Notes: a model not told the origin generated them from the letters alone. Positions 11,301-24,374 are shown, numbered from the stretch's first letter. The stretch: DNA of 64,000 bases from Pedobacter nototheniae (GCF_004335085.1 NZ_RQRS01000004.1:187305-251304); one strand, 5' to 3'. Made by a program: numbers and translations.

Positions 11301-14300
11301 CAGGAACAACAGATAAGATTATCATTTCTGTAACAGGAAAAATTGATCCTGATTTTGCGGGCACAGTTTCAAATACTGCAACAGCAACTCCACCTTCTGG
11401 TACAACAGATCCTACGGTAGCAACCAGTACCGTAAATACTACAGTAACTAAAAAGGCTAACGTTAGAATAACAAAATCGGGGCCTGCTAATGTGGGTGCT
11501 GGTGAAATAATCAGTTATACATTACGCATTGTAAATGATGGACCAAGTACTGCTACAAATACCGCAATAGTTGATGCTTTACCAAATGGAATTATTGCTC
11601 CTTTTGCATGGAATGTAACACTATCTGGTGGTGCAACCGCTACAGCAACGAGTGGAACAACGGGTAATATTAGCTTTAATGCAACTATTCCGCCAAGTAC
11701 GGGTGTTGTTTTAGTTAACATTACGGGTAAGGTAGATCCAGCTTTAATGCAAGGAGCGAGCCTTACAAATACGGCCACTGCAACCGTTGATCCGAGTATA
11801 ACTGATCCAGATTTAACCGATAATTCATCAACCAAAGTAACAGCGGTTGATAATGATCCAGTGTTTAGAGTATCTAAATCAGGTCCTGCTACGGCAAACA
11901 TTGGTGATCCAATTACTTACACCATTTTAGTAAGCAACACTGGAACAGGAAATATTACCAATGCATTTATTGTGGATAATGTACCATCGGATGTTCAGGT
12001 AACAAGTTGGAATGCAGTTTCCTCAACGGGCGCTACTATTACAGGTTCAACTAGTGGTAATACAAATTCAGTAGCTACAAAAGCTAATATTAATGCAGGT
12101 TCTGGAGTGGTTACTATTACCGTAAATGGTATTGTTACCCAAACTGCCAGAGCTTCATTTACCAATAAGGCTGAGGTTACGGCAAGTGATATTAAAGAAA
12201 GCTCTGTAACAACAAGTATCAATAAATCAACAGATATTGAGATTACTAAAACGGGCCCGCAAAGTGTAGCTGCTGGAGATAATATCAGCTACTCTATTCG
12301 TGTAAATAATATTGGATCAGTAAATGTTTCTGGGTTATCAATTTCGGATGTTGTTCCTTCCAAAATTACAAATGTAGTTTGGTCTGCAGTTGCAAGTGGT
12401 TCAGCATCGGTTATCGGAACTGCATCTGGAAACGGAAATTCTATTAACTTAAATGGAAGGGTAGACGCTGGTGCGGCAAATTATATTACCATCACCGTAA
12501 ATGGTAAAGTTCCTTCAAGCGAAACGGGAACACTAGCCAACACCGCTACGGTAAATATTACAGATGGCATTTCGGATTTTAACTTAGCCAATAATACATC
12601 TACAGTAAATACAAATATTATTAATACCCCAACGCTAATTGTTCAAAAAAGTGGACCAAATGCGGCTGCTTCGGGTACACCAATTAGTTATACTTTAACC
12701 GTTAGTAACAACGGACCAAGTGATGCCACAGCCGTAAATATTGCCGACGTTGTGCCAACAGATGTTACAGGAGTAACCTGGACGGCAACAGCAAATGGAG
12801 TATCAACTATTACAAGTGGAGCATCAGGATCATCAAATACCATCGCGGTGGTTGGAAATATCCCAGTAGGTGCGGCAAATTATATTACTATTTTAGTTAA
12901 AGGAACAATTAATCCATCTTTTGCAGGAAATATTTTAAATACTGCATCAGCAAAAATTGGAACTTCTGGTACACCTGTAAGTTCGCCAACTGTAACTACT
13001 GTTGTTTCTAAGCAAACAAATATTAGTATAATTAAATCTGGTCCGGCAACATTAAGCGCTGGTTTGCCAATTACATATACTATTGAGGTAACCAACGCAG
13101 GGCCAAGTAATGCTTCGGGTACAACCATAACTGATGCAATACCTGCGGCAATACAAAATGCAAACTGGGTTGCTACTGCCACTAATGGTGCTGCAATTAC
13201 TACAGGGGCAACTGGTACAGGAAATGCGCTTTCTGTTAAAGGTGATATTTTAGCGGGTGGAAACTCAAAAATATTAATTACAGTAAGCGGAACGGTAGCA
13301 TCAAACGCAAGTGGAAATCTTGTAAATACTGCAACTGCTACACCAGCAGAACCAGGTAATCCACCTGTAGTTTCTACACCGGTAACTACTGCCTTGCAAA
13401 AAACACCAGGGCTTTCATTATCAAAATCTGCACCTGGAACTGCATCAGCAGGACAACAAATTACGTATACTTTAAAATTAACCAATGCAGGACCATCGGA
13501 TGCAGTAAATACTTCAATATCTGATATTATTTCTGCTGATATTAGCAATGTAAATTGGACAGCTACTGCTACTAATGGAGCTACAATTACTGGTGCAACT
13601 ACAGGAAACACCAATAATGTATCTACCAAGGTAAATGTTCCAGTAAATGGAGTGGTTACGGTTTCAATTACCGGAACTATTAGTCCGCTTTATGTTGGAA
13701 ATATTGTAAATACAGCTCAGGCAACACCTTCTGAGCCTGGTATTGCGGCTTCTACAGCTACAGCAACTACAACTGTTTCTAAATCGGTAAGCCCGGTAAT
13801 TACAAAAACTGGCCCGGCAACAGCTTTGGCTGGTGAGGAAATTAATTACCAAATTAGTGTTAGAAACAATGGGCCGAGTACAGCTTTAAATGCTACCATA
13901 ATAGATGCGGTGCCTAGCGACATTAAAAATGTAAGCTGGACGGCAACCGCTCAAGGTAATGCGGTTATAAACACTGGTAATAATGGAAATACCAATACTG
14001 TTAATGTAAATGCAAATCTTCCTGCTGGCACAAATGATTTAATTATCATTAATGTTAAAGGAACGATTTCAAATTCATTCTCAGGTAACATTTCAAATTC
14101 TGCAACTATTACACCAACGGAAGCTGGAAGCACTCCGGTAACTTCAGCTGCTGTTGTAACTGCGGTACAAAGAAAACCAATATTAAAAATTACTAAAGTT
14201 GGTCCGGCTACATTAACGGCAGGTGCAAACATTAGTTATTTAATAAACGTTACAAATGAAGGTACAGGCGATGCTGTTGGGCTTAACATTTCTGATGTTG

Positions 14301-17300
14301 TTCCAACTCAAATTACCAATATTGTTGTTGCACCAACTGTAACAGGAAGTGCAAGTATAACGGCAAATACCTTAACAGGACAAACCATTAGCATTACTGG
14401 TAATATTAGTGCGGGTGCAGGAAATGGAATTACCATTTCTGTTACTGGTAAGGTGCCAGCCAATTATAGTGGTACATTATCTAATACCGCAACAGCTACA
14501 CCAGCAGAGGCTGGAGCTCCAACTTCAACATCTACAGCAAATACTGTGGTAAGCAGAATTCCTGTTTTAGAAATTATAAAAACTGGGCCATCTACTGCAA
14601 TCGCAGGTGCTGCAATTGAATATATTCTAACAGTAAGAAATACGAGCAGTAGTGATGCGCTTGCATCTGTAATTGCAGATGCTGTTCCATCAGGAATTCA
14701 GAATGTAAGTTGGACAACAAGTTTAGCAGGAACAGCAACTATAACATCAGGTGCTACAGGAATAGGTAATGCAGTTTCTGTAACGGCAAATATTCCGGCA
14801 GGTTCGGGCAATGTGGTTACTGTTTCTATTAAAGGAACAATTCCGCCAAGTGCAACAGGAAGTTTAACTAATACAGCAACAGCTAAGCCAGTAGAAAGTG
14901 GTACATCTACAGCAATATCTGGTACAATAAATACAAATATTGAAAGCAGTACAGATTTATACGTAACGAATACAGTTTCTAATGGTTTCCAAAAAGTTGG
15001 TCAGCCAGTTGTATTCACAATTACCGCTGGAAATAATGGTCCAAGTAATGCAACAAATGTTCAGGTGGCAGATTTATTACCTGCAGGATATGAATATGTA
15101 TCGGCTACTGTTGGTCAGGGTTCATACGATTCTAATTCAGGCGTATGGCTGGTTGGTGCTTTAAATAGTGGTACAAGTTCTGTATTAACCATCACGGCAA
15201 AAGTGAAAATAGGTACAAACTACAGTACAACGGCAACTATTACGGGCGCAGAAAATGATCCTTTCTTGGATAATAATAAAGCATCTACGGGAGTAACAAC
15301 AGTAAATAGTGATCCTGTTGCATTGCCAGATACTAAAACAACAAATGAAGATGTAACTTTAACTGTTGCTGCTGCCGATGGTGTTTTAGCCAATGATAGT
15401 GATGTTGACGGAAATACTTTAACAGTTACAAAATACAGTATTGCTGGTACAGATTATACAGCAGGTACATCGCATTTAATTCCAAGCGTAGGTAAAATTA
15501 CTTTAAACGCAGATGGAAGTTATGTTTTTGTACCTGAACAAGATTATTTCGGTACTGTACCTACCATTACTTATTATATTAGTGATGGAAATGGTGGTGT
15601 GACAAACAGCACCTTAGATATTACAGTTAATTCTGTAAATGATGCTCCATCGTTTATTAAAGGCGCAAATCAGTTGGTTAATCAAAATGCACCAGCACAA
15701 ACGGTAGTGGCTTGGGCAACGGCAATTAGTGCTGGTCCGGCAAATGAAAGTGCTCAAACTGTAGCCTTTATTACCACAAATAATAATAATGCCTTATTTG
15801 CAAGTCAGCCTACAATTTCTGCAAATGGAACACTTACGTATACGCCAGCACCAAACGCATCAGGTACGGCAACGGTAACTGTTTACTTGAAAGATAACGG
15901 CGGAACGGCTAATTGTGGTGTTGACCAAAGTTTACCGCAAACCTTTATTATCAGAATTAATAGTTTGCCAACTACAGATGATAAAACCAATGCTGCGGTA
16001 ATTCCAAGTACAACTACTGTGCCTACAGATATTGATAATCCATCAGGATCTGACATTGATGGAACTGTTGTAGCTTATATTATTAATACACTGCCAACTA
16101 AGGGAACTTTATACCTTGCTGATGGTGTTACAGTGGTTACCGTAGGACAAGAATTAACGCAAGCAGAAGCTAATGGATTAAAATTCTTGCCAAATGGCAC
16201 AACTTCAGGTACAACTACTTTCACTTTATCTGCAAAAGATAATGATGGAGGGGTAGACCCAACACCAGCAACATTTACCATCAATATTCAGCCAGTTGGT
16301 GTAACAGATAATGTTACTACTACAGTTAATACCGCTATTAATACGGATGTAAAAGCAAATGATGGTCCGGGTTTAACAAACGCGATAGTAACTGTTGTAA
16401 CTAATGGCTTAAATGGAACTGCAGTAACTAAACCAGATGGAACAATTACTTATACGCCAAACAATAATTATGTTGGTAAGGATACTTACACCTATACATT
16501 AACTGTAGATGGTGTAGTTAGCGCACCAATTACGGTAAATGTTCAGGTGAAACCAACAGGTGTAAATGATAACGATTTAACGCCAGTAAATGTAGCGGTT
16601 ACCACAACGGTAAAAGCTAATGATGGTGCTGTATCTGCAGGACTAACGGTTGTAAAAGCATCAGATCCTGCAAACGGAAGCATTTTGGTAAATGCGGATG
16701 GAACAATTACCTATACACCAAATAATAATTTTGTAGGCACAGATAGCTATACTTATAAATTGCAAACTGCAGATGGAGTATTATCAGATGCCATTACAGT
16801 AACAATTAATGTTTATAAAGCTTCGTTTGATTTTACCAAAGTTGTAACAGGAACAGTACCTACAACAGAAAATGGGGTAATTAATTATGCTTTAAAAGTA
16901 ACCAATACAGGAACGGTAACTTTAACAAATATTATAATTACAGATGCTAATGCAACAGTAACAGGATCACCAATTGCAACATTAGCGCCAGGTGCTTCAG
17001 TAACTGTAACAGCAACGCATGTTTTAACTCAGGGCGAAATTGATTTTGGAAGTGTAACCAATCAGGCTAGTGCTACAGGAGCTGATCCTAAAAACAATCC
17101 TATAACTAAGGTTTCTGATGATCCATTAACCACAACAACGCCTAACGATGCTACGGTTACGCCAATTACGGCTAACCCACTTTTAGCATTGGTTAAAACA
17201 GGTGTACTTGCTGCGGATGGAAATACAATTACCTATAACTTTACTGTAAAAAATATAGGAAACGTAACCATTAGTAATTTAACCTTAACAGATAGCAAAA

Positions 17301-20300
17301 TTACGGGTAGCATTACTTTATCTCCATTAACACTTGCACCAAATGCAATGGCAACTGGAACTGCAGTTTATACATTAACGCAGGCAGAAAAAGAGTCAGG
17401 CTCTGTTTCTAATACAGCAACAGTTAAAGGTAAAACGCCAGCAGGGACAGATGTTCAGGATGTTTCAGGAACGGCAGAAAACAATGATAATCCTACAGTT
17501 ACTAAAACTGGTGTGGTTGCTATTAATGATAGCGGTTCGGTAAATGGTTTCTCAGGAGGTACAGCGGTTGAAAATGTTTTAGCAAATGATTTCTATAATG
17601 GAGGTCAGGCTACATTAAGCAATGTTAATTTAACACAATTATCAACCGAAAACCCTAAAGTAACATTGGATCCTGCTACAGGAAAGGTAATCGTTGCTCC
17701 AGATACGAAAGCGGGTACTTACAAAGTAGAATATGAAATTGAAGATAAGTTAAATCCAGGTCAGAAAACTAAAGCAACTGTTACCGTAACAGTAACAGCG
17801 CCAGCATTAGTTGCGGTAGATGATAGTGGTTCGGTAAATGGATTCTCTGGAGGTACAGCTGTTGAAAACGTATTGGCAAACGATACTTACAATGGAGTTG
17901 CAGCAACGTTAACAACTGTTAATTTGAGTCAGTTGAGTACTTCAGATGCCAATGTGAACTTAGATCCATTAACAGGAAAAGTGATTGTTAAGCCAGGTAC
18001 AAAAGCTGGAACTTATACGGTACAATATCAAATTCAGGATAAACTGAACCCAACATTAACCACAACAGCAACCGTTACCGTTACGGTAACAGCGCCAGGA
18101 TTGGTTGCGGTTGATGATAGCGGTTCGGCAAATGGATTCTCAGGCGGTACAGCTGTTGAAAACGTATTGGTAAACGATACTTACAACGGAGTTGCAGCAA
18201 CGTTAGCAACTGTTAATTTAAGTCAGTTAAGCACTTCAGATGCCAATGTGAACTTAGATCCACTAACAGGAAAAGTGATTGTTAAACCAGGTACAAAAGC
18301 TGGAACTTATACGGTACAATATCAAATTCAGGATAAACTGAACCCAACATTGACCACAACAGCAACCGTTACCGTTACGGTAACAGCGCCAGCATTGGTT
18401 GCGGTTGATGATAGTGGTTCGGCAAATGGATTCTCTGGAGGTACAGCTGTTGAAAACGTATTGGTAAACGATACTTACAACGGAGTTGCAGCAACATTAA
18501 CGACTGTTAATTTAAGTCAGTTAAGTACTTCAGATGCCAATGTAAACTTAGATCCACTAACAGGAAAAGTGATTGTTAAGCCAGGTACAAAAGCTGGAAC
18601 TTATACGGTACAATATCAAATTCAGGATAAACTGAACCCAACATTAACCACAACAGCAACCGTTACCGTTACGGTAACCACAGGCGATATTTTAGCAAAT
18701 GATGATAATGGCGATGTAAATGGATTTGCAGGTGGAGTAGCTGTTCCAAATGTATTAGTAAACGATACTTATAATGATGGCATTCAAGCTTCATTAACTA
18801 ATGTAAGTATCGATCAGGTTTCAACAGAAAATACGGGTATCAATGTAAATCCTGCTACTGGTGCTGTGTCGGTATTACCGAAAACATTACCAGGTGTTTA
18901 TACCTTGTTTTATAAAATCACAGATAAATTAGATATTACAAAAACATCTATTGCTAAAGTTAAAATCACGGTTGCAAATTGGAATACCGATCTTTCAGTA
19001 ACTAAAGTCGCAAACAAAACTGCCGTAGAAAATAACGAAAGCATCAGTTATACCATTACCGTTAAAAATAATGGTCCGGCTACAGTATTAAGCGGTCAGG
19101 CGATTGGTTTAACGGAAAACCTTCCTACAGGTTTAGAAAATGTAACTTATGTAGCAAATGGAGGCATATACAACGCAGTGGCAAATACCTTTACCGTAAA
19201 TGCTGATCTTGTTGCAGGCCAATCTGTGAGCTTAATTGTTAATGCAAATGTAACTTCCAATTATAGCGGATCATTAAATAATCAGGTTAGCGTAACAGCT
19301 GCTCCTGGTACAACTGATCCTAACACAGCCGATAATACTGCATCAGTAACAACTCCAGTATTGAAGGGCGGAATTGCCTTGATAAAAGTTGGTGCATTAA
19401 GTGCTGATGGAAATACAATTAAATACACATTTACAATTACCAATACCGGAAATACCGATTTAACTTCTATTTTATTAATAGATGCTAAATTAGGATTGAA
19501 TAAAACCATTGCAGGAACTTTAGCAGCAGGACAAAGCATTACAGACGTTGAAACTTATACTTTAAGTCAGGCAGAGAAAAATGCAGGCGCCGTAAGTAAT
19601 ACAGCAAGTGTAAATGCAAAAACCAGTGCAGGCAATCCTTTAACAGATATTTCTGGTACGGATAATGGCAACAATACGCCAACGGTAACATTAATTCCGG
19701 CAACACCAGCCATGAAGTTTACAAAACGTACAACAAATACGGTAAGCAAAGTAGGCGATGTTATTAACTACGAAATTATTGTAACCAACACTGGAAATGT
19801 AACCTTAACTAACGTTGCAATTGTGGATGCAGGTGCAGATGCGGGATCAATTACGCCAGCCGGAATTGCGAGCTTAGCACCGGGCGTAAGTGTAACGGCA
19901 ACAGCTAAACACACTGTTACCTTAACAGAAGTAAATGCAGGTTCTTTCACTAACCAGGCATCCGCTACAGCGCAAACGCCAAATGGGGGTACATTTAGTA
20001 AACCTAAGTCAGATGATCCAACCACGGCAGAACCTGATGATGCAACCGTAACTATAATTAGTCCGGCAGGAGCAATTACCTTAGTTAAAACAGGAACATT
20101 AAGTGCTGATGGCAATAGAATTACATACACTTTCCGTATTAAAAATACTGGAAATGTAACTCTACACGTAATCACATTAGTAGATGCAAAAATTGGATTA
20201 AACAAAATTCTTCCAGGCGTAATTTTACCTGGCGAATCGGTTACTGATACTTATGTATACACCTTAACTTTAGCAGATAAAGATGCAGGAAGCGTTACCA

Positions 20301-21304
20301 ATACAGCAACCGTTACCGGCCAAACGCCAAATGCAGTAGCGGTATCGGATATATCTGGAACAGATGAAACCAATAATACACCTACAGTAACGGTAATTCC
20401 AGCAAATGGATCAATTACTTTGGTTAAAACTGCAACCTTTAGTGGCAATAAGGTTACTTATACCTTCACCATTAAAAATATAGGTACGGTTACCTTAAAT
20501 ACCATTACCCTTAGTGATGCTAAACTTGGTATTACTAACAAGGTAATTACTGTTGCAGGTGGTTTATTGCCAGGCGCTACTACAACAACTACCGAAGTTT
20601 ATACATTAACACAAGCCGATAAGGATTTGGGTAGTGTAAGCAATACCGCAACGGTTAATGCTAAAACTCCACTTGGTACAAATGTTAGTGATGTTTCTGG
20701 TACTACCGAAGGCAACAATACACCAACAGTAATCAGCGTGCCAAAATCTCCTGTTGCAGTTGATGATAAAGCCGAAACAAAAGCAAATGCTCCAGTAGTC
20801 ATAAATGTACTTGCAAATGATGATCCAGGTAACTCTACGTTAGATAAATTAACAGTAGAAATTATTAACCAGCCTAAAAATGGTACAGTAAAAGTAAATC
20901 CTGATGGTACAATAACCTACACACCAAATCCTGGTTATACCGGGGGCGATACCTTTACCTATAGAGTGAAAGATGGGTTTGGTTATTATACTAATGTAGC
21001 AACCGTAACACTTGCAGCCAATTTCTTTGATGTTAATGTGCCTAATTTGTTTACGCCAAACGGTGATGGTATTAACGATACCTTCGAAATACGTGGATTA
21101 AATCAGTATCAGGAAAATGAGTTAACAATCGTTAACCGTTGGGGTAACGAAGTTTTCAGAGCCAAAGGTTATCAAAACAACTGGACAGGAGAAGGGTTGA
21201 ATGAAGGTACTTACTTCTACTTATTACGAATTAAGAAACCAGGAAGTTCAGAGTTTCAAGTGTTAAAAGGATATATAACCTTAATTAGAGCATTTAAAAA
21301 ATAA
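2399..21304 (+). CDS. giant secreted DUF11-repeat adhesin with T9SS type B C-terminal domain
   Basis: A 6301-residue surface protein in one uninterrupted frame. In order: signal peptide (1-23, [23 protein letters not shown]); a beta-rich N-terminal part with a glycine-rich stretch at about 285-500; two DUF11-type modules (from about 520 and 686); an Ig-like region (about 800-1345) with paired Cys; 23 consecutive DUF11-type modules (about 1348-4300), many opening with a version of [23 protein letters not shown]; cadherin/VCBS-like modules (about 4305-4800); DUF7507-like modules; five tandem 98-residue modules (about 5040-5530); one more DUF11; DUF7507-like modules (about 5655-6110); a cadherin-like module; and the gliding-motility-associated C-terminal domain (about 6209-6301, with [16 protein letters not shown] and [10 protein letters not shown]). 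That last domain sends proteins through T9SS. The general plan recalls SprB of gliding Flavobacterium. A biofilm or attachment role is inference, since gliding is not shown here. Confidence 0.9.
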   Translation: MNKRLLLLLVAVILIFSAKSFGQTPVCATPGADGAQTLSTAANTFYPSKAGNITLNAGSTSLELDPVPNSFTVGSTVFSFGTTQITKGNLLLIIQMQGADINYTDGSTYGSGAAANNGSGYTGSIIAGRYEYVVALNDVTTAGGTLQFKAAGTGGGLVNSYINADATATKGQRRFQVVRLMQFSNLTMTTDIKTIPWNGKAGGLIALDVAGTLNMNGRVIDASITGFRGGYLLPRTIADVQQTLYVTTNSTLAATKGEGIAGTPRFMWDGYTAVDNGATWVGYPGGDYGRGAPGNAGGAGNNHNAGGGGGGNGSKGGAGGYGWEGATGDFSQTGGRPGALLPQSLNKLFLGGGGGGGDANNATNGVRGGVGGGIILINANKIDGTGIILANGGRGEPGGQGSAGDGAGGGGAGGTIFINVAQTSPTANLTIQANGGAGGNAYTTVPHGPGGGGGGGVIHYKIPNATVTTSTKGGANGLSNDGGAGAIAHGAESGSTPGVVDNFTASQLPPELQGQSATCYPTLTVTKSRLNPTTPIPAGSTTVYTITVSNSGGGAEGVRINDQLPAGFTFVSATISYSANPATATNIANSGSDTQPSFGPFSLLGNSSATIQLTVNIPAGTTPGTYSNPAQVTYLDPSRNSTEPNRIVTPLAFAVGAAYTVYRDGDNVPGTNYDSALTAEDVTIVKPSISIVKTVDNACVAVGSNRIYTIVVKNEGNSTLNSLVVTDVIPTGLTFVATTLPAGWARTGTAPNLTYTFTGSLAAGATSTFPITVTASTVPASGNWSNTANVTGGSNSTVVVYANPTTSSSSITSGGTACNDGTFFISGNTPTVGTGQWSFVSNLNGYATLNNPNQVNTTVSGVRNGTPVTVQWVITNGTCTSSSQLTLTNNSTLPTGTLTVNGNSTVCASAALPTLNIAFGGTGPWTYTYRDPNGLVSPEATSTNPSVTITPTIAGTYTLVMVKNATCTGTATGTVVIAQSPNTVAGTAAANQTICYNTAPAAINLTGQTGNVVSWQSSPTGAAGSWTNIAGTENVTTITPGALTANTYYRARVQSGACGELQSNAVLITVTPLATGTATPATQTICSGSAITTVNFTGATSYTWVRDNTTNVTGIVSSGSGASVSGTLTNTTGATQTVTFTVTPTTSGCAGTPFTFTVTVQGTVTAGAIASNQTVCNNTAVAPLTSTTDGTGSGTITYKWENSTDGTNWNLITGQTGATYAPPALTVTTLYRRSTVSTTTSPNVVCTSAPTTAVTITVKALPTNSNAGANQISNNSGVFTLQGNAPTSGTGTWTLVSTTGTATIADPSNRNTTVTISKNSSAIFAWTISNSPCATSSSQVTVTYTENADRQITKTVSKTNPTVGENITFTLTATNNGPSNSTNVTVTDLLKAGYTFVSATPSIGTYTPGTGLWSIGNLNSGSSQTLNIIATVNANATSADYVNDASITGTESDVITTANNNVSLNTVIPVRKIDLLLTKTGSPKPAVAGGPLTYVITVTNNGPSSLVAGDAIVLTDNLPAGFTPNSGTFTTSAGTYNSANGNWTGLTLTTGQTATLTIAGKLSASATGVIINTASVAVPTGTTDPDLTNNSQTDNTSITRQVDLGITKTATPKPVTAGNTLTYTITLSNSGTSSLLASDVVKLVDNLPAGFTATSFNTSAGSYTSTNGNWTGLTLANGQSATLTIVGTVAADASGTLNNTATVSAPSGTTDTNTNNDTATDQTLINRSIDFSVAKTASPTIAIAGENLTYTITVTNNGTSKMLTSDVLKVVDNLPAGFTATSYNSSLGTYDSTNGNWTNLTLGNGQSAILTIVGTVAKSATGSINNTVNLTPPTGITDPTPGNNTSTITTTIQAKPVLAITKTGSASLTAGTTTTYTLRVVNTGSSDAINADITDVVSNTLQGVSWVSSVEGAATIGTGATGSGNNVNLKVNIPAGSVNAVNVTITGTVNPAATGSLSNTATTTPAEPQGTGSSSTVNSNITSTSGVTIAKTAVSAAIAGDVLTYQIQVSNNGPSNATGTQIADAVPASLTDVSYTTQVVGTAVINTGATGTGNTINVVGNIPAGTSNKIIINVTGTIKPDFEGTITNTAVATPQESGSTPVNAQAVTAVTRKPLFTITKSGPATAIAGNNIVYVITAKNNGLSKSLNSVITDAVPASITNVTWVSAVTGGTATISAGATGSGNNVSLTGSFDANSTVQITVSGKIATNAGGTISNTATVTPTETGVTPVTSTAVSTTLSSKSGLTILKSTVTALTSGSNITYTIELGNDGPSDAINATLNDAISAQVLNPTWTSAVQGAAAINSGATGSGNTLQLVANIPAGAANKIVVTITGKVNPAFNGTLTNTATITATETGSPSPSSTTSTTVNRTPTIAITKNGPTALLAGENITYTLDVFNTGSADALNVAIADNVAAQLTGVTWTATSTGAAQVLTGATGTGNTVALTGNIPAGNPNHITVTITGKVSSSFNGNLSNTATATPAEPGTTPASSTITTVVSKIPVLAISKSGPGTINAGQQINYNIIVTNTGTADATAAVITDAIPAGITNVTWTATATGATISAGATGTGNALSVTGSIPAGAANKIVIAVTGAVDANAAAGNLTNSATVTPSETGAIAKTSNTVTTAVSKLPSISITKTGPATANAGETITYVIEAVNSGPSNATNLSLTDAVPTQLTGVTWTAVAAGTSNVSVASGTGNVNLTSNLKVGTANKVTITVTGTIAASQSNVTITNQAVATPTEPGIAPVNSNVVSTNISNKSTLSIVKSGPSSVNAGETVNYTLTIKNAGPSNAVGAVITDNIPTDITNVSWTTSATGAATITLGGTGTGNALSITGNLPAGAANVITVNITGKLSASTTNASISNQATVTPAEAGNTPVNSNTVTSTVTKQADLRIEKTGPSAAVAGEQVNYTITVTNAGPSDIIGAIIADAIPTTILSPTWTVVTQGTATASAASGTGNVNIAGNIKAGTTDKIIISVTGKIDPDFAGTVSNTATATPPSGTTDPTVATSTVNTTVTKKANVRITKSGPANVGAGEIISYTLRIVNDGPSTATNTAIVDALPNGIIAPFAWNVTLSGGATATATSGTTGNISFNATIPPSTGVVLVNITGKVDPALMQGASLTNTATATVDPSITDPDLTDNSSTKVTAVDNDPVFRVSKSGPATANIGDPITYTILVSNTGTGNITNAFIVDNVPSDVQVTSWNAVSSTGATITGSTSGNTNSVATKANINAGSGVVTITVNGIVTQTARASFTNKAEVTASDIKESSVTTSINKSTDIEITKTGPQSVAAGDNISYSIRVNNIGSVNVSGLSISDVVPSKITNVVWSAVASGSASVIGTASGNGNSINLNGRVDAGAANYITITVNGKVPSSETGTLANTATVNITDGISDFNLANNTSTVNTNIINTPTLIVQKSGPNAAASGTPISYTLTVSNNGPSDATAVNIADVVPTDVTGVTWTATANGVSTITSGASGSSNTIAVVGNIPVGAANYITILVKGTINPSFAGNILNTASAKIGTSGTPVSSPTVTTVVSKQTNISIIKSGPATLSAGLPITYTIEVTNAGPSNASGTTITDAIPAAIQNANWVATATNGAAITTGATGTGNALSVKGDILAGGNSKILITVSGTVASNASGNLVNTATATPAEPGNPPVVSTPVTTALQKTPGLSLSKSAPGTASAGQQITYTLKLTNAGPSDAVNTSISDIISADISNVNWTATATNGATITGATTGNTNNVSTKVNVPVNGVVTVSITGTISPLYVGNIVNTAQATPSEPGIAASTATATTTVSKSVSPVITKTGPATALAGEEINYQISVRNNGPSTALNATIIDAVPSDIKNVSWTATAQGNAVINTGNNGNTNTVNVNANLPAGTNDLIIINVKGTISNSFSGNISNSATITPTEAGSTPVTSAAVVTAVQRKPILKITKVGPATLTAGANISYLINVTNEGTGDAVGLNISDVVPTQITNIVVAPTVTGSASITANTLTGQTISITGNISAGAGNGITISVTGKVPANYSGTLSNTATATPAEAGAPTSTSTANTVVSRIPVLEIIKTGPSTAIAGAAIEYILTVRNTSSSDALASVIADAVPSGIQNVSWTTSLAGTATITSGATGIGNAVSVTANIPAGSGNVVTVSIKGTIPPSATGSLTNTATAKPVESGTSTAISGTINTNIESSTDLYVTNTVSNGFQKVGQPVVFTITAGNNGPSNATNVQVADLLPAGYEYVSATVGQGSYDSNSGVWLVGALNSGTSSVLTITAKVKIGTNYSTTATITGAENDPFLDNNKASTGVTTVNSDPVALPDTKTTNEDVTLTVAAADGVLANDSDVDGNTLTVTKYSIAGTDYTAGTSHLIPSVGKITLNADGSYVFVPEQDYFGTVPTITYYISDGNGGVTNSTLDITVNSVNDAPSFIKGANQLVNQNAPAQTVVAWATAISAGPANESAQTVAFITTNNNNALFASQPTISANGTLTYTPAPNASGTATVTVYLKDNGGTANCGVDQSLPQTFIIRINSLPTTDDKTNAAVIPSTTTVPTDIDNPSGSDIDGTVVAYIINTLPTKGTLYLADGVTVVTVGQELTQAEANGLKFLPNGTTSGTTTFTLSAKDNDGGVDPTPATFTINIQPVGVTDNVTTTVNTAINTDVKANDGPGLTNAIVTVVTNGLNGTAVTKPDGTITYTPNNNYVGKDTYTYTLTVDGVVSAPITVNVQVKPTGVNDNDLTPVNVAVTTTVKANDGAVSAGLTVVKASDPANGSILVNADGTITYTPNNNFVGTDSYTYKLQTADGVLSDAITVTINVYKASFDFTKVVTGTVPTTENGVINYALKVTNTGTVTLTNIIITDANATVTGSPIATLAPGASVTVTATHVLTQGEIDFGSVTNQASATGADPKNNPITKVSDDPLTTTTPNDATVTPITANPLLALVKTGVLAADGNTITYNFTVKNIGNVTISNLTLTDSKITGSITLSPLTLAPNAMATGTAVYTLTQAEKESGSVSNTATVKGKTPAGTDVQDVSGTAENNDNPTVTKTGVVAINDSGSVNGFSGGTAVENVLANDFYNGGQATLSNVNLTQLSTENPKVTLDPATGKVIVAPDTKAGTYKVEYEIEDKLNPGQKTKATVTVTVTAPALVAVDDSGSVNGFSGGTAVENVLANDTYNGVAATLTTVNLSQLSTSDANVNLDPLTGKVIVKPGTKAGTYTVQYQIQDKLNPTLTTTATVTVTVTAPGLVAVDDSGSANGFSGGTAVENVLVNDTYNGVAATLATVNLSQLSTSDANVNLDPLTGKVIVKPGTKAGTYTVQYQIQDKLNPTLTTTATVTVTVTAPALVAVDDSGSANGFSGGTAVENVLVNDTYNGVAATLTTVNLSQLSTSDANVNLDPLTGKVIVKPGTKAGTYTVQYQIQDKLNPTLTTTATVTVTVTTGDILANDDNGDVNGFAGGVAVPNVLVNDTYNDGIQASLTNVSIDQVSTENTGINVNPATGAVSVLPKTLPGVYTLFYKITDKLDITKTSIAKVKITVANWNTDLSVTKVANKTAVENNESISYTITVKNNGPATVLSGQAIGLTENLPTGLENVTYVANGGIYNAVANTFTVNADLVAGQSVSLIVNANVTSNYSGSLNNQVSVTAAPGTTDPNTADNTASVTTPVLKGGIALIKVGALSADGNTIKYTFTITNTGNTDLTSILLIDAKLGLNKTIAGTLAAGQSITDVETYTLSQAEKNAGAVSNTASVNAKTSAGNPLTDISGTDNGNNTPTVTLIPATPAMKFTKRTTNTVSKVGDVINYEIIVTNTGNVTLTNVAIVDAGADAGSITPAGIASLAPGVSVTATAKHTVTLTEVNAGSFTNQASATAQTPNGGTFSKPKSDDPTTAEPDDATVTIISPAGAITLVKTGTLSADGNRITYTFRIKNTGNVTLHVITLVDAKIGLNKILPGVILPGESVTDTYVYTLTLADKDAGSVTNTATVTGQTPNAVAVSDISGTDETNNTPTVTVIPANGSITLVKTATFSGNKVTYTFTIKNIGTVTLNTITLSDAKLGITNKVITVAGGLLPGATTTTTEVYTLTQADKDLGSVSNTATVNAKTPLGTNVSDVSGTTEGNNTPTVISVPKSPVAVDDKAETKANAPVVINVLANDDPGNSTLDKLTVEIINQPKNGTVKVNPDGTITYTPNPGYTGGDTFTYRVKDGFGYYTNVATVTLAANFFDVNVPNLFTPNGDGINDTFEIRGLNQYQENELTIVNRWGNEVFRAKGYQNNWTGEGLNEGTYFYLLRIKKPGSSEFQVLKGYITLIRAFKK
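6440..15305 (+). repeat. array of 23 consecutive diverged DUF11-type modules
   Basis: The adhesin's translation shows a module of about 110-130 residues repeating 23 times. Each begins with a short strand ending in a K-[ST]-G-P-like motif, then AGE/AGD-xIxYxIxVxNxGPS, an IxDxVP segment with a conserved Trp, a GATGTGN segment and a final NTATxTPxExG. Copies are clearly diverged at the DNA level, unlike the 98-residue modules at 17516-18985. The pattern points to old duplication with many beta-sandwich domains in a rod. Confidence 0.85.
17516..18985 (+). repeat. five tandem 294-bp (98-aa) units in the adhesin gene, three nearly identical
   Basis: The segment GTTGCGGT and its variants recur at 17516, 17810, 18104 and 18398, with a diverged fifth copy from about 18692, so the period is exactly 294 bp. 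Units 2-4 share long identical DNA runs (for example around 18000-18085, 18294-18379 and 18588-18673), while units 1 and 5 are diverged. The protein unit runs [20 protein letters not shown] through [15 protein letters not shown] to ATVTVTVT. Recent copying or gene conversion is likely, and copy number may vary between strains. Confidence 0.9.
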
Positions 21305-21364
21305 GATATGAGGCTAAAGGAAATCGGGTATTTTTGCCTGGTTTCCTTTAAAGATATTAAGAAG

Positions 21365-22336
21365 ATGAAAAAATTAATATGGATACTAACAGGCTTATTT
21401 CTGTTATTTGTTAAGCCAGTTTCCGCTCAGCAAGATGCACAGTATAGTCAGTACATGTTTAACGGGATTTACATTAACCCAGCATATGCAGGCTATAAAG
21501 AAGTGCTAAATGTGCATAGCTTTTACCGTAGCCAGTGGACGGGTATTAGCGGCGCACCACGCAGTATGTCGCTCGCGGTAGATGCCATTGCAAATAATGG
21601 TAACGTTGGTTTAGCCTTGCAGGTTTCTAGTGATAAACTTGGTGCCCAAACCAATTTAAGCATTTATGGTAATTATGCTTATCGCATTAGAATGAATGAT
21701 GATGGCAGCTCTCGTTTAGCACTTGGTTTAGGCGTTGGCATGGTGCAACTAGGTATTGATGGTTCTATGTTAAATACAAATGATCCAGAACCTAATCAGC
21801 CTGTGGGCATACAGAGTACAATTGTGCCCGATGCCCGTGCCGGTATTTACTACGCCGATGATCGTTTTTATGCTGGCTTTTCTGCCGATAATTTGATCTC
21901 ACAATATGTAAAAATCGACCGTTATGCTTTTATTCCTCAACCTAAACCTCATTATTACTTAACAGCAGGCGCTTTATTCCCTTTAAACGAAGATTTTCAG
22001 GTTAAACCTTCATTCCTTTTAAAAGATGATAGAGGTGGCCCAACAAGTTTAGATGTAAATGCCTTTTTAATGATAAAAGATGTGCTATGGATTGGAGGAT
22101 CTTACCGCACAGGTGTAAAATTATACGATAAAAGTTATCTCCAAAAAGACCTTAGTCAAAGAAATTCAGCCGTTGCAGCTATTCAGTTTTTCCCCTCAGA
22201 AAAGATTAGAATCGGCTACGGCTACGATTTTTCAATCGGTCCGCTGCAAGGTTATAGTGGTGGAACGCATGAAATATCAATTGCCTTTTCATTCATAAAA
22301 CCTAATGTTAGAATGGCAACCCCAAGGGTATTTTAA
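21365..22336 (+). CDS. type IX secretion PorP/SprF-family outer-membrane protein
   Basis: A 323-residue outer-membrane beta-barrel protein. The start at ATG 21365 gives a signal peptide (MKKLIWILTGLFLLFVKPVSAQ); an upstream in-frame ATG at 21308 would add a non-signal stretch. The mature N-terminus, QDAQYSQYMFNGIYINPAYAGY, is the hallmark of the PorP/SprF family, and the C-terminal region is a barrel ending in alternating hydrophobic strands. In Flavobacterium, SprF is needed to export or attach the partner adhesin SprB and is encoded next to it. Here the gene follows the giant adhesin by 60 bases, so it is probably the dedicated partner that binds the adhesin's type B domain. That pairing is inference from family and position. 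Confidence 0.88.
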   Translation: MKKLIWILTGLFLLFVKPVSAQQDAQYSQYMFNGIYINPAYAGYKEVLNVHSFYRSQWTGISGAPRSMSLAVDAIANNGNVGLALQVSSDKLGAQTNLSIYGNYAYRIRMNDDGSSRLALGLGVGMVQLGIDGSMLNTNDPEPNQPVGIQSTIVPDARAGIYYADDRFYAGFSADNLISQYVKIDRYAFIPQPKPHYYLTAGALFPLNEDFQVKPSFLLKDDRGGPTSLDVNAFLMIKDVLWIGGSYRTGVKLYDKSYLQKDLSQRNSAVAAIQFFPSEKIRIGYGYDFSIGPLQGYSGGTHEISIAFSFIKPNVRMATPRVF

Positions 22337-22376
22337 GGATAATAACTATTTTAGTTCAAGATAATATATCAATATA

Positions 22377-24338
22377 ATGAAGAAAATTTTACTTGGTTTA
22401 TGCTTTTCCGCTTATTGTTTAGGTGGATTAAGTTTTTCTGCAAAGGCTCAATTTGTAATCAAAGAAGCAGATAAACAGTACGACCTTTTTAACTATAGCA
22501 AAGCAATAGATTTATACGAGCAAGCTTATAAAAAGAAAGAAACACTTCACGCTGCAGAACGCCTTGCCAATGCCTACAGTTTTATTAATAATTATAAACA
22601 GGCAGAAAGTTGGTATGCCATTGCCGTAAAAATGCCAGGAAGTGCTGTAGAAAATACACTTAACTATGCAAAGGCACTTCAAAGCAATTCAAAGTATAGC
22701 GAAGCAAAAGTTCAGTACCTTAATTATATCGATCTGAATAAAAAGGTTTCAGAAAAACAACAAAGCATCTGGGTTTCTTCATGTGATTCTGCCCTGAAAT
22801 GGATGAAAAATCCTAAACAATTAGAAATAATTAATCAAAAAGCTTTAAATAGTGCTCAGTCAGATTGGGGCGCCGTAACTTATCAGGGAGGTGTAGTTTT
22901 TACTTCCGACAGAACTAACACCGGCCTTGAAACAAATGAAGGTAAACCTTTTTTAAAGTTTGATGGCGCAAAACTTCCTGATAAAAAGATTTACGGATGG
23001 ACAGGGAATGGTTATTTGAAACTGTACATAAAACCTACAGCAACTGATAGCATTAAGCTGTTTCCAATAAATACCGGTACCAATTACCATGTGGGTGCTG
23101 CAAGTTTTACAGCCGATGGGAACACCATGTATTTTACTTTAACACGTATTCCAGAGCATTTGGAAAAGGTGAAAAATAAGCCAAGCACCATTAATGTAGA
23201 AATTTATAGCAGCACAAAAGATGCAAATGGAACCTGGACAGAACCTGTTTCTTTTCCATATAATAATGTAAGCCAATATTCGGTAGGCGATCCTTTTATT
23301 TCCTCAAACGGACAAAGTTTATATTTTGCTTCCAATATGCCCGGCGGTAAAGGCGGTACCGATCTTTATGTGTGTTTAAAAACTGATGCTGGCGATTGGG
23401 GTAAACCAGAAAATCTTGCCGATGTAAATACTGAAGGCAACGAACGAAGTCCTGTTTTTGATGCCAATAATAATTTTTACTTTTCAAGCGATGGCCGCAT
23501 TGGTATGGGTGGTTTAGATGTTTATCGTGCTTTACGCAATGCAACAGGTATAGGTCAGGTCGAAAATATGGGCTATCCATTTAATTCGCCACAAGATGAT
23601 TTCGGCTTCAGCCTGAATGATAAAGGTGGGATCGTTTACCTGTCATCCAATCGCGATGGCGGTTTAGGAAATGATGATATTTATAGCCTCGATCAAAAAG
23701 CCATTTTAGCATTTAAATTAACCGGTCGTGTTTATGATAAGAAAACCAGTCAGCCTTTAGCAAATGCAATTGTAACTTTGCAAAAAGTAAATGGCGGTAG
23801 CTTAAAAGTTGAAACAGATGATAATGGCGGTTTTAAATTCAACTTAAGTAAAGAAACAGAATACAATGTAATCGGTGAGAAAACCAATTACAGATCAGAT
23901 TCTGAAAACCTTGCAACCATTGGATTAACCACTTCAAGTATTCTTACGCAAGATTTATATTTAGAACCGGTAGAAATTAACAAAGCCATCCGTTTAGAAA
24001 ACATTTACTACGATTTTGATAAATGGAATATCCGTGCCGATGCAGCAGTAGAATTGGATAAGCTTGTTAAAATTATGACTGAAAATCCAACCATTTGGAT
24101 CGAGTTAGGTTCACACACCGATAGCCGTGGTAAGGATAGTTATAACCTTACTTTATCTCAAAAAAGAGCCGAATCAGCCGTTCAGTATATTATATCAAGA
24201 GGGATAGATAAAAACCGAATTACCGCAAAAGGGTATGGCGAAACACAACTTTTAAACCGTTGTGCAAATGGTGTAGAATGTACCGATGTAGAACATCAGT
24301 TAAATAGAAGAACTGAATTTAAAATTGTTAAACAATAG
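22377..24338 (+). CDS. PorE-like TPR / beta-propeller / carboxypeptidase-regulatory / OmpA protein
   Basis: A 653-residue exported protein. Order: signal peptide (about 1-25, ending SFSAKAQ); TPR-like helices (about 30-150, DKQYDLFNYSKAIDLYEQAY); a PD40-type beta-propeller (about 160-440, with repeats such as DPFISSNGQSLYFASNMPGG and PVFDANNNFYFSSDGRIGMG); a carboxypeptidase-regulatory-like fold (about 450-525); and an OmpA C-terminal domain (about 530-653, SHTDSRG...LSQKRAESA) that binds peptidoglycan. This four-part layout matches PorE of Porphyromonas T9SS, which links the secretion apparatus to peptidoglycan. It follows the PorP/SprF gene by 40 bases and a terminator follows it, so the three genes form one operon. 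Many Bacteroidota carry several paralogues, so this may be an adhesin-specific copy. Confidence 0.85.
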   Translation: MKKILLGLCFSAYCLGGLSFSAKAQFVIKEADKQYDLFNYSKAIDLYEQAYKKKETLHAAERLANAYSFINNYKQAESWYAIAVKMPGSAVENTLNYAKALQSNSKYSEAKVQYLNYIDLNKKVSEKQQSIWVSSCDSALKWMKNPKQLEIINQKALNSAQSDWGAVTYQGGVVFTSDRTNTGLETNEGKPFLKFDGAKLPDKKIYGWTGNGYLKLYIKPTATDSIKLFPINTGTNYHVGAASFTADGNTMYFTLTRIPEHLEKVKNKPSTINVEIYSSTKDANGTWTEPVSFPYNNVSQYSVGDPFISSNGQSLYFASNMPGGKGGTDLYVCLKTDAGDWGKPENLADVNTEGNERSPVFDANNNFYFSSDGRIGMGGLDVYRALRNATGIGQVENMGYPFNSPQDDFGFSLNDKGGIVYLSSNRDGGLGNDDIYSLDQKAILAFKLTGRVYDKKTSQPLANAIVTLQKVNGGSLKVETDDNGGFKFNLSKETEYNVIGEKTNYRSDSENLATIGLTTSSILTQDLYLEPVEINKAIRLENIYYDFDKWNIRADAAVELDKLVKIMTENPTIWIELGSHTDSRGKDSYNLTLSQKRAESAVQYIISRGIDKNRITAKGYGETQLLNRCANGVECTDVEHQLNRRTEFKIVKQ

Positions 24339-24374
24339 CAGATAAGCGTACAATATAACTTTAATTTTTTAGTC

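Noticed and set aside
12880..13629. Long antisense reading frames inside the adhesin gene (this one 249 codons)
   Set aside because: They arise from the repeated, Thr/Val/Ala-rich coding sequence on the other strand, show hydrophobic low-complexity products and sit inside a clear functional frame.
13664..13852. Short minus-strand Cys/Arg-rich frame
   Set aside because: It is a shadow of the adhesin repeats in another frame.
17516..18985. CRISPR-like regular repeat spacing
   Set aside because: Repeats are 294 bp, in frame and code for a protein module; there are no spacers or cas genes.
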